A stretch of DNA of 64,000 nucleotides from Leptidea sinapis (Eukaryota; Arthropoda; Insecta; Lepidoptera; Pieridae). The first letter of the stretch is position 1. Every line of letters starts with the position of its first letter. The notes beneath the pieces were generated by a model. The model did no database searches. It saw only the letters and a program-made list of their open reading frames with translations, and had not been told where the DNA came from. A program made the position numbers and the translations under genes. The stretch lies in contig NC_066311.1 in assembly GCF_905404315.1 (NCBI RefSeq), positions 1,922,001 through 1,986,000 of the forward strand. The letters run 5' to 3'. Positions 13,701 to 26,900 of this stretch are shown piece by piece.

Positions 13701-16700
13701 AAAGTTTTTGTGGATATAAGATTATTTAAGGAAGAAAAAATTGTGTATCTGGTATACCCCGTAACCAAACACACACTAGCATAAAGGTGCTTCACTTGCT
13801 ACTATCACGGTGCGGAGTCCTTCTTTTTTTACTAGTCCGTGCCCATAATAAGTGTTTATTTTAATAGAAATTGAGATACCACACACCACAATTTTTTTTT
13901 ATTATTTTAACTGATGGCCCTAGCGCGTTAGGGGGCGAGATATTGCCATATTAACGTCAGCATATTGTCGTCAGTGGCAGTACTTTTGATTTTCGGTTTT
14001 AATCTATGACGTCACTAAGATGGCGACCAGACGCATCCTCCAATCGTACTTTATTCCAAGTCGTACCTTAGTGACACGCCCCATCTGTCTGCTGGGGGTG
14101 GGCGGGGAACTGTTCGCGTGCTTGTCTATCTCGGAGCTGATGAGTTGTTTGGTGGCCGCCTTCTCCCCGTCGAAGTGGCTGATGAGCGAAGGCCCCACGT
14201 ACAGAGACAGCACCCCCAGGAACGTGACGGTGGAGCCGCGGACGTTTGGGTTGGTGGCTGCCAGAGCCTTCTTACTGTGCGCTACTATAGACTTCACGCT
14301 CATACTGAAATTATTGTATTTAATGTAATAACTGTCAAAGGGATGTAAGTAAACAAACAAGTTATGATGCGTACAATTACTTGAACAATACACCTTCTCG
14401 TTAAGTGCCTTCGTATTTATGTTAAATTTATAAGCCTAATTTATTTAGTAATTATATAATGCAGGAAAGTTATCGTAAAAATTAGTTCAAATAACAACAA
14501 AAAACACAATAATCTAAGATCATTTATACGTGCAGATAGAGCCTCTTGCTGCTAGACAACCAATGAAAATAGGCCAGGTTTATTACTTTAGTATGCGTGA
14601 CAAGCTACGTCTTACACTCGGGATTTTTATGTCAATTTATGTTAGTGTGCGTGCATTGCTCAAAATAGAGGTTAACTGTCAACCTCGATTTTTTTTCCAT
14701 GTTTTCACAGCTTTCACAGTCTATCTAGACGTAATAATATAATTCAACAACAGTCCTTGAGCTGTATTTCCGTCACCATCAGTTCCCAATATTGGATATA
14801 ATAAAACGTCACTATTGAAAGTATTTACGGCTAACACAGCATCCGAATAAGTGGTACATTGTAACTTACGAGAAACCAAACTCGCGAATTGCTGTAGCAG
14901 TCCAGTTGAACATCTCGGACTGCACTTTGGGGTTCTTCTGTACGTCCATGGCGAAGGCCAACCCCTCATTGACCACATACTCCAGGCCACAACCCTCGGC
15001 GATGCTGGAGAGACAATCAGCGGATACGGCGGCACAGGACGCTTCACCGAGCTTGGTCACCACGTCTTGAAGCACGAAGCTCGCTGCCGTACTGTTATAA
15101 AGTAAATAAAGTTTGGCTATAATAACTTGATTCATAATACACTTACATTATTTATGAAAGCAAGAGACAAGACGAGCAGGACGTTCAGATGACTCATTAC
15201 AATACAGCGCCGCTCAAGATTCCTACAAAATCCAAACATTCTTCATAAACATGTTTAGTCTCATTTGCCCAGTAATTTCACTACCTACAGCACCCTTCAG
15301 ATCGAAACAATAATGCTTACACATTACTGCTTCACGGCAGAAATAGGCGCCGTTTTGGGACCGATAATCTAGCCGGCATCCTGATCGAAGGGGAAGCTCA
15401 CTGGTGAAAATACAGAAATCAAAGAAATTTTTTGTTATCAGAGTTATATCAGCTGAGACATAATAAAAATAAATCATGTAATTCAACAGAGTATACCGGG
15501 TGTAACCAGACAAAAAGGCATTTATTTTCTCAAAATTGATTCCTTTAGAAAATTCTATTTGATGTCATTTCTAATATACTAGATACTACCGCTTCGGAAA
15601 CAAATGGCGCTCTAGCGGCGCAAGAAATTCACACCAGCGCAACCTCCAAATACGGAAGGGTTCCATAGAGCTACCTATAACTGAATTATAGCTATTGACA
15701 TTTTTGCAAGAAAATTGTGTAGTTGTAGAAAAAAAAAAATTTTAGTCTTTTTAACCCGGCATGCAATGTACAGTACCTAATAAGGGTAAATGGAACTTGT
15801 ACAATGTTTCTAATGCTGTCAGCTGTTGTGCCAAAATACATTTCTGCCTTTTGTTTTTTTATTATTTCAGCACTATTAATAAAGATATTTAGATAGTTTA
15901 ATATTAAGAAATAGACTGCATTGTATTTTTATTCTAAAAAAAATTCTAGACTACTTTTTTTATTTTATACACCTGTATAAATCAAACGACAACTTACGTT
16001 GAGATGGGGAAGTTTTCAGTGATGTACTTGCATGCTTCTAGCCTGGCCTTCAGCACTTGCACATTGGTGTCCTTCAGACCTGGCTTCTTATTGAGGACAC
16101 GGTAAAGGACCTGCGCTGAGGTATCTTCCATAGTCAAACCCTGGATTGTGGAGTGGAACGACTGAACAGATTGCAGACGAGTCTTCCAATTGCCATCCGT
16201 TAGTCCTGGAAAATAATTTATTGTATAAGCTATTTCATGATTCAAGCAAATATGCAATGCCTGCCACAAATCACACTTACGCCCAACAACAGACACACCC
16301 TCTTGCATTCACTCATACAACCAAAGAGAGGATCAGACCACAGACCATTATCACAAAGCCCAACAAAGCCCTTGATATAAGTGTAAATAATATTTAATGG
16401 TATGTAAATGCAAGCACTCAGGTAAGTAAATTGTTTAATGTGATTTGAGGGGTTTGCCCCACCTAATTTGACTTCAGCTGCTAAAACTTTTATGTACATA
16501 CTTAACTTAGTTCATTGCATTTATTTGTATATTAATTAGAATAAGTGCTTTTGTGAAACAAAGTAATTTTATTATTTTTAATAATTGTCTTAGAGGCATT
16601 TGTTGTTCAAGCCTGTTTGGGCAAATTCCATTTGTATTTGACCACCATTTTATTTCGTAACCAACCTTTCACAACATCCTCGGGGAAGAGCCCCTCTGCC

Positions 16701-19700
16701 CTAGCATCCACTTCCTCCGAAGACAGCTCCTGTTCCCGAGGTGGACTGGCTTGGGCACTTTTTGGCGCTTTCTTTGCACTGCCTACTACTTTCTTTGCTG
16801 AAAAGTAAATTATTAAGTTAGTGGACAGATGTTTATTATAAACAAGCAGTATTCACTTTGTATTTTCTTTGATTAACGCGAGTGATACACATTTAACTAA
16901 AACACTTTTAAAGGATTTCAACGTATAGTAAAAGTATACACTTTTCTTAATTTTTTTCATAACAACGTCATTCGCTTTATATACTTATATTAGCCATTAA
17001 GCTGTTTTCCCTTTTTGTGAAGCTTAATTATTTATTTTATTTATTAAATAGAATTAATGCAATCACTTTAAACCGTCAGGCTTTAATGCTAAATTTACTG
17101 TGGCTTCACTATTGAACAGATGGACTCACTATGAAGAAACTCATTGGGCAATAAAAATTTTACTACATGATACAGCAATCTATATCCTTATACAGTATGG
17201 AAACAGCTTATATGAAATAAATGTACGTACATACTTGTTAGCATATTAGCTGACGATATACCAAAAATTAACGAAATCCGTGCAGTGGTTTCGTCAAAAA
17301 AGGGTCAATGCTTCAATGAACTTTAATATTTCAATATAGGCGGTACACGTGCCGGCGGTGTCTCTTTGATTGCGGCGCAATTTTTTCAAAGGTAGGGGAA
17401 GGACATTTTCTATCGATAATTAGTAGAGATGAAACGGATATCCGATAACTATCCGGTATCCGGCCTATCCGGCGGCCTTAATACTATCCGGCCGAATACC
17501 GGATAACTACCTACTATTCGGCCGGATAGGCATCAGGCCGAATTAAAAAAAATCTGTATAAAAATATATTTTAAGTAATTATTTGCTTAATTTAGTTAGT
17601 TTTAGTATCACTTAAGAAATATAATTAGTTTTAGATGTAAATTTTTAATCACACCATAGTAAATGAATGTAATAGAAAAAAAAATATTAATTAGTACTCA
17701 TACTGGACTAAAGGCAAACTATGGTGGATAAATACTAATTTCTCTGCATTGAGAGGTAGCAAGCGGTTTCGCTTCTCTCAACCGAATCTAACCGAGTCTA
17801 CTCGATCGTTCGCGCGCCGCCTACGCAAGTCTGTGTTTGTGTGTGCGATACACAAAAAAGCTAAGTTCCGCCGGATATTCGGCTATTCGGCCACATGGCT
17901 GGCCAAATATCCGGTATCCGGCCAAACTGCTATCCGTTTCATCTCTAATAATTAGCTTTCTTTAAAGGGAGTTGGATTGGATAAATAATAAGCTGTTTAA
18001 GTCTATTTTGAAATTTTATTGTAAAAATACTACACCTACCTAGGTATTTAAAACTACTAGTTTTAAATGCCTTGTTTAGATTGTTGGTTAGTAATTGTAA
18101 ATAAAGTATCGATAAACTGGAATTGTGATTTTCATTTCTTCGCTAATAATAATGTTATTGTTAAGAGCTTGTTTTACGAGAAGTAACAGCCAATTCGCCG
18201 CCGTGAGCTACGTTGTCGCTCCTCGGGGTCAAAGTACGTAGTCTAAACAGACTGTTTTCTTTTTTCTAATTCAATTTTGATATTTAGTTTCTTTGAAAAT
18301 GTCTTTTTTATAATTTAGAGATTTTAATTTAATTATTAATTTTACTATAGCTGTTTCCATACTGTATATACTAATATTATATAGAGCTAATGTTTGTGAG
18401 GTTGTAGTGGGTTATCTCTGAATCTACTAAATCGATTTTAAATATTCTGTTACCAATAGAATGCCACGTTATTTGTGAGCATGCAGGTTTTTATGATTTT
18501 TGAGGCAGTTACATCCAGTCAATTTATCGAATTCAATGTAGTTTGCATAAATACCTTGTGGTCGCTTGACGGGTTTGGGGGCTGTAGAGCCGGCACTGGG
18601 CTTCGAGTCACCCTTGCCAGTGGCTGCGCCCTTCGGCTTCACTTCTTTCTTCGGTGCCGATATTTTCACTTTTATTTCAGCCTGTTCATAGAATACGATG
18701 TCTTGTCAGTGATCTTGACCTCTAACCTCTTAGGCTGAGCGTACTTTTTTATGGAATAGGTGGAAAACGAGCGTACTGGTCGCCACCTGGTGGTTAAGTG
18801 ATCACCGCCGCCCACATTCTCTTGCAACACCAGACGAATGACAGGAGCGCTGCCGGTCTTTAAGGAAGGTGTACGCGCTTTTATTGGAAGTACCCATGTC
18901 GTATCGTCCCGGTAACACCGCACAAGGAAGCTCATTCCACAGATTTATAGTACGAGGAATTAAGTTTCTTGAAAACCGCAGTGGGGACTTTACTTACGGA
19001 AAACCTAGTTGAGTGTGATAAAACGCGCATTTGACTTATCCACTGGACTGTCATAGCTTAAGGTCAGTATAACTTGCTGTCAAATCACTATAAAAGAAAA
19101 CAAATATTATGCTCTGCTTACACACAGCAACGTTTAAGTACGCTCTATAGATCTCAAGTTGAGATTTTCAACGTTAGCCGGCTTAGAGACCCAGCAACTT
19201 TGTGTGAAAAGGACATTAGCTATCTATCGGTATCGGTAGATTTCTCGTGGCAGGTATCGTCATGCTCGCTTAAATGCCTCTGCTTGTGGCGGCGACGTGG
19301 GGCGGGTCGTTCCCTTCCCTAAAATATGGTCGAGGGAGGCGATGGCTGGTCCATGCGTCATGCTCGTAAACGGGTGCTACTCGTGGGGGTTGGATGATTT
19401 TGTTACCGGGAGGTCTGCTTGATGTGTTTTTTTTTATTATTATTATTTCCTTTAAAGTTAAAGTAATTATATATTTTATTTTATGAAATGCTCACATAAT
19501 GCCTCTATTTATTTGTATGTGTGGATTGATCTATCTATCTCTACAGGAGATACAGAAACATAGGAAGGCAACCACAGTTACAGGCTTTACCTAGTTTGGG
19601 GCAAGATAACTTGTGTAAGTGTGTCAATATTATTATGATTATCGGGCTGTCAGGTCATCTATACGCTAGCATATTCTACGTCTATACATTTGACAGCTTT

Positions 19701-20935
19701 CCGTTCGCCGTCAACCTTTGTATGTGAACCAGGCCTAAGGCAGCTGATACTCACCTTATCAGCGAACTCCTTTATTTTCTGCTCCTTAAGATTGTCTAGT
19801 TTCCCGATATGCGGCGCTATATTCTTCTCTCCGACCAGTTTAGTTGCGGTGCCGAGCGCCTCCGATGCGGCGTCACGTACGGCAGGGTCTACAAAGGAAG
19901 CATATTTTGTATTTTAGTACGCACTCATGTATTTTTGTTTGTAATTAATATACCACATAAATTTCTTTTTCTCCAACCGAATGCTATAATAGCAAACAGT
20001 AAAAGGGGCTGTATTTCAATTTAATAAATGCCATCAATTTTTTTTAATATTTAACTAGTAACGATAACATCAAATAATAGCATCTATTTTTTCTTGATCT
20101 CCCTTTCTCCCTCCCTACTACTCTCGCTCCTTGTCTATGTGCTTCATCCTACGTTCGCCCTTTCTCACTATCTCTCAATCGCTCTCTCCCTCTTCTTGGA
20201 CAAAAACGTCCCACATTTTCGTGTCACTTATATTATTATTACTGAGTTTCATCCGTAAAATTTTTACTCCATGAAGTTTCACTAAAAAAATAGAGATATC
20301 TTTCGAAAATTGTAATTTTTGCTAATATAATAAATAGATGAACATGATCGCGTGCAACACTTTACTATTGAAAAAGAGTTCCTTTTTTTTGCTATTAGAT
20401 ATCAATTTCATTCCGAGCAAAATCAGTTATATGTGGTTTCATAATCTTACTCAGAGGTCTGGCTGTCATAAACTTTCTATCACGTTTTATCTCATCATTA
20501 TTGTATTAATAATCTCGCAATTTTGATGCGTAGCGTTATGATTTGTCAAAATTTACTCACAATTTATACTACTATAATAAAAGCGTTAGGTACCGTTACT
20601 TTTATATAGATTTTACATTTGTTTTTTTTTTACCAATTATTCAACCACAATGAAGCACGCTAAAGCTAAAAAAAATATTAAATTATAATTCTAATGCATT
20701 TCAAGCCTGACATCTGACTTGTCATCTGTCTGCTATGAGACATTCCAGCTTAGCGTTAATTGGATAAGTTTAGGACATGTGACATTCTGATTTAAGGTTA
20801 TTTGTACCCACTGTACTATAGATGAAGCCAAACAAACAAAATCTGTTGATCTGAGCGATCCAAAATCTCACGCACTGGGCTTATATAGATTGCTTGAAAT
20901 CATTTCAATCGATTCAGTTCCAAATAGTGGAAAAA

Positions 20936-20968
<33 letters not shown>

Positions 20969-23900
20969 TCCATGAACGGAAAGATGATGTACCAATAAGG
21001 GTACGAGTATCATCAAAAAGAGATTTTGCATGAAAAGGATAATGCGAGACCTGAGCTAATTTAGAAATAGAAACACTTTATTAGCATACAAAAAACACTC
21101 ACACAAAAACACAACAATTTACAATATTAATTAAAATCTTAAAATAGTAAATTAAATACCGTAACGCTATTATAAAGATTAAAAATAAAGTAATAAAAAT
21201 AACAGTGTGAGCGTGATTCCCTGCTAAAAGGAGCTGAATCAGTATATTGTCGGTCAGTGCAGAAGACACCAACACAACACTGGTTTTCAGCAGCCCCTCG
21301 TGACATTTGGAGTAGACAGTTGCATTAGTCTTCCCATTGTTATTAATTTGTGAAGGTAGGTATCAAAGGGATTAACTAAATATTATATATTCTTTTTCGT
21401 GTTTCTTAATTTATAGTGTAATAAAATAAAAATAAATAAATAATTGTAATAATAATAAATATTAAATCATAGTACAATCTGTACGTAACTGTATATAATA
21501 TAATAAAGGTGGCATTAGGTACTTACTATAAATGAGATATATATTACTATACTAGCTCACCCGACAGACGTTGTTCTGTGTATAAAAAAAATACTGTTTT
21601 TTATGTACATATTTGTCAATCATATTTCATAACACCAAGAATTATTTTGTAAAATATGCTCCCTGTCAATGACGTTCTATATAATGTATAGAACGTCATC
21701 GCTCCCTGTTTTTAACTGTAATGAAATTGTTTCACAGCGGAACTGTCAAACCGTGCGTCACTAAATTCTCTCATAGAAAATATGTCCATACAAAACAAAT
21801 ATTGAAAATAAAAATAATTTTGGGTCCCAAATCGAAATAAAAACTATCCTATCTCTCAAGTTGGACCAAACTGCACTCCATGAAGTAATCCCCATTTAAA
21901 TCCGTTCATTAGTTTAGGAGTCCATTGAGGACAAACATTGTGACACGAGATTTATATATATTAAGATATTGGTGAACATTAAATATACATAATAAAAATA
22001 CAGAATTGTGTTAATTAATAAGATACATTGCATATCAAGGATAATTATTATATAATGATTCTAAAATAGTTTTTTTTATATTTCGATCTAAAATTTTGAA
22101 CATTTTTTAATAGTCTAATTGGTGGCGGTAAATTATTCCAGCACTTAGTAGCGCTGTAACGAAAACGGCCCCTGAACGCTGTTGAATGATACCGGGGCAC
22201 TACTAATATCTGCGACGCAGATCTGGTTTTTATATTATTAACACTGCGTTGCCCTAGCCATTCAAGTTTATTATACAAGTAAAGAGGTGTTTTAGTATGT
22301 ATGATACCGAAAAGCAACGTTGCTAAATGCAGACACCTCCGACCTTCCATATTAAGTATATTGGCCTGTTTTAAGTATGGACTAATGTGTTGCCTGGGCG
22401 GAATGTTCCAGCAGAATTTATACGTCTAGATAGTCTTTTGCTGTTAGACAACCGATAAAAACAGGCCAGGTTTATTACTACGGTGGGCATGACAAGCTAC
22501 GTCTTACACTCGCAATTTGTATGGCACTGTGTTATGACATCATGGCCTCAAATTAAAAACATTTTCGTCTAAGTACAACTGTCGAATTTATATGTTTGAA
22601 TGATATTATTGTAACCAATGATTTAGAAATGTTTTTGTAAAATTTGCACGTCATAAATGTGGCAAACATGTACTATAAAATATTTATGTAACATCAATTT
22701 AAAGCCGGTCGATTTAGGTTGGCAAGTGGGTCAAAATAGGGGTTTACTCTAAATATCTATTTTTTCGACATTTTCACAGCTAAGCACATTTAAACTATAT
22801 GACAGTTTATCTAGACGTATTAATGATATAAGTGACAAGATAATAGGGAAATATATCAGGAATCAGCGTACCCCTGCCTATAAGAGACAAACGAAGCTAA
22901 AATCTTAATCTACATGAAGTCGTACGCTTTAAAAATTGCCGAGAGAGAACGAACACAAACAGCCATCATGAAGAATCACAGGAACGCTGCTTTTTTTTAA
23001 GGAACACATCTTGTATTATCCCTGGAAATACTGAACCAGAGATACTACAAATATCTTCCTGCAACTTCGACTAAAACATTCGGCCGAATGTGGCCGTCTG
23101 TCTGCAAGTATTCTCGCGCTCTATTGATTTGACCCCAGTTTCTGTGAAGCTAATTGACGCAGAATTGGTCACAACAGCCAGCAATCTGACATTACGCGAA
23201 GAATTGGATAGTGTCCGCTCTTACGTAGACAAATTGGTGTGCAAGCATAAAAATATATTTCCATTTGTACCTATTCCTCATGAAGCCCTCGGATCCACTA
23301 ATTATAAACCTCTAATTATCACGTGTCTAATCGCGGTAAAGCACGTGTAAACTCGTGGTTCTAATATCACGGGATCTGCACGTAAGCCGCTCCTCGTATA
23401 CTTATGATTAACAGTCGATACGTCATAGTACTTATTGGATTACTATAGTATATTATTATTCTGTCTACTATTTGTTGAAGTAATACTTGAATTGAAAAAT
23501 AATGGGAAAATGCTTGAGACCACACTACAAAAGTAAAAACATTGCCAAAATGAGATTAATTTTTTTTTTAGGACAATCATACATGCAACTTATAACTAGT
23601 TGTTTAAATAATTTCCACAATTTACAAAAAAAAATATCTATTACTATTTATTCTTTTTGCGTTGAAAATGTAGACATCAATAAAATATTAATTGTACAAA
23701 TTACAATGGCCATATTGAAGGATTGGCGAACAGACTTAGTTCTGCAGCATACGCGGTTAAAAAAATTAGACAATTAACTGACATAGATACGGCGCGACTA
23801 GTATACTTTAGTTATTTCCATAGTATTATGTCCTATGGTATATTGCTATGGGACAACGCTGCTGATATTAATACAATATTTGTGCTGCAGAAGAGGGCTA

Positions 23901-26900
23901 TTCGCGCTATTTATAACCTAGGTCCTAGAGAATCATTGAGAGCAAAATTCAAAGAAATTAACATCTTGACTGTTGCTTCTCAAATATTCTTGATAATGTA
24001 ATATATGTTCATAGGCACATAAGTGAATTTGCCAGAAACTGTTATAACCATAATGTTAACACCAGGAACAGACATAAACTGATGATGCCTACTACTCGGC
24101 TTAGTCAAGTTAGTAAGTCTTTTGTGGGGCGATGTATATGCTTTTACAACAAGATCCCAGAAAATGTTCAAAACAAAGGTGTTTCGTTATTCAAAAGAAT
24201 TGTTAAAAAACGTTTGTGTGGTAAAGGTTACTATAACATAAATGACTTTCTTAATGATACCACAGATTGGGAATGGAGCGACCGCCCTCAGGCTATTAAA
24301 TAATAAGTTTAATTGTACAATGTTACTTTAATTGTAAAACATATTTTTGATGAAAAAAAAAGCCCGCTAAGTTTGCTGCGCCCATTCTTCTCAGGCCTGA
24401 GGCATTCACTTTGGAATGGATGGTAGTTTTTTTTTGATTTTCAATAAGTGATTTCACATCCTATTTTGAATAAAAATATTTGAATTTGAATATAAATCTA
24501 CCGTCCAATAGATAGGGCAGCGACAGCCAGCGTTAGTGCGGAATTTTGTTAAAGCTAATAATTAAATGGAAAACAACTAAAGTACCTGCACTCTCAAGTA
24601 GTTTAAGGAGACTTGGAACATAAGCCTTGATAAGTTTCTTGTTGAAGGCTGCTGGTTGTGTGACACACAATGCTCTGGCCAGGAACGAAGCGCTCTCTGC
24701 TTTGATAGAGGGATTCTTATTCTCGAAAGCGGCTATCATATCCTCCATTATCGCTTCTGGATTTGTCTGTGGACAAAAAATTTAAAACTTTGTTTCACCT
24801 TTTTAGTCTGGCTGTAAATAATGTTACACATTAAAAATTCAAAATTTGTTCAAATCCAATTTGGAACATGTTTAGTATGTTAGAAATTTACATAAGAACT
24901 GGTGGTATTTTAATTGACCATATAATTCTGAGTGAATCAAGTTTGAGGAAATAAATGACAATGAAAACTTTCATAATATTAGATAAGTCAAAACTTACAC
25001 ATGGATATATAGCATCAATTGCTTCCCTGAGTGCTGTTACAACAGTAGGTTTCTTCTCCTTGAATTTCTCCAGAAGAGCCTGTATGCAGGATACAGCATA
25101 TGGCTGGAACTTATTTCTGAGACCCCTTGCCACCTGCCCCATTAGTTTGACGCTCAGAGCCACGAGAATAACGTTGGCATCTTTTGTTATAACCTGTAAA
25201 TACAGAAATAATGGTTATTATGGTTGCAGGTGGAGCAGATGATCTGCCTCCACCGGATTCTATCCGTCTCTAAAAACCGTGGGGATTTGAGACCGTGGAT
25301 GACAAGTCTTTAATTTGGTCAGTCCATCTTGTTAGAAAACGAGCAAACGATCTTTTCCTTTTGTATTTCCAACCAAAATTATTTCTTCTAAGCTTTAGTC
25401 ACCTCTGCGCATTGTGTGGCCAAAATAGGGAAATACACAATGATTTAAATTGTAGAAAATCAATTCTTTTAAATCTAGATATCGTAATTTGTTAATCACT
25501 ACCAGGCGTATATCGCTTTAGGTTCGGAAACATACGAACATGAATATGTTGAGGTAGATATACAGTTGGTTGTCAAATGTTTTCTGTGACGCGCGAGTCG
25601 CTTTTATTGCAGTGAAAGGAACAAATATTCTTTTTATTGTTTATTTGTCGTAGAAGTAAAAGTCTTCTCAAATATATAATAAACAAAATATACTTATTAC
25701 ATATATTAATAACTACCTTCTTCAAAGCTCGAATGAGATCAGCATAATCACCAGGTTCCAACTTTACAGCTGTTTTCAGAATATTCTCCAGTGCATCAAG
25801 CGATTGTTTTCTCACTTGCCACTTCTTTGACTCCAGGTTTTCGTAGAAGTCTTTGGGCAACTTGGACAATATTTCCACTGGGTCCATCATGTCATAAGGG
25901 TCTAATTCCCCTGAGTCTCCACCACCCGCTTCAGCGTCGTCATCTTCACCATCTCCTAAAGTTTAGTATTTATACAATAATAAAAACTTTTTAATTTAGA
26001 TAAGGAATTTTTATTCATAATCAAGTCCATGAATTATTAGGAAAGTGTCTTGACAGATGGACCACAAAGTGTTCTCTCTTAAAGGTTATCTCTTAGGGAT
26101 ACAAGAACCTTTCAGTATTTTCTATATTAAACAAAATAATATTCAGTTAACAATTCAATGGTTTCATTATATCTTGGCAGCGATCATTACCATAAACAAT
26201 GGTAAATTTATTAACAACAATGAAAAACATACTTCAAGCTTGATGTTCTGCTGCTACTGTGACACTGATTGAATTGTGATGCCCCTTCCACAGAAGGCAC
26301 AATAGGAAGAATAAAATAGTACCTTCACTTTAGAAAAGTAGCACTTAATTAAAAAAATTCCAATAATCTCATTCTCTACTTTTTGAATTGCCAAATAATT
26401 AGTTCATGAACTTTGAAATTATTTTAATTATGACACAAATTTGAGTCGATTGAGAAGAAATAGGTACTATCTAAGCTATAAGTGGTCTCAATCCCATAGA
26501 CAATATACTGACCATCCACAGCATCACTGACTGGCGTGTCCCTCACGCGGTGCTGTTGCGAGCGAAGATATCTGGTGGGATGAGCGGAGCCACCAATGCC
26601 TGCGAATGCCTCTCTCAACTCCTGTTGCACTACAGCTTGAAGTGAAGCTATATGTGGCTCAATCGCTGGACCAATCCACCTGGAAACACATTGTTACTAA
26701 ATTTTTTTTTATTGCATTGTCATTAGTCAGCAGCCATACAGATCTTTATGTGTGATTCCTATCTTGGAACAGGATGTTGCTGGGAAAGAAATAAAAAAAA
26801 GTGAACAGAGATTGGTGAAAGGGTTAAAGGTTTTAAAGTTAAAACATCACAGAGACCATCATACCTATGCATTTCAACAACAAGTGCTTTCATCTCATCA

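Larger units (their letters stand above)
19889..24585. other. msps intron 7 (4.7 kb), transposon-rich
   Basis: Contains, from low to high coordinates: a CT-rich stretch (20090-20200), an (AT)n microsatellite (20943-20968), an unclassified AT-rich block, a Helitron-like element, an RT fragment, a split family A element, an unidentified frame at 23090-23350 and the L2 LINE end. No other exon seen. Confidence 0.75.

Noticed and set aside
15994..16308. Longer minus-strand frame starting upstream of exon 11
   Set aside because: A TTCCAG acceptor at 16206 and phase agreement with exon 10 show that the upstream residues are intronic.
17749..17955. 68-codon frame inside the hAT element
   Set aside because: Composed of subterminal repeat motifs; no transposase signature.
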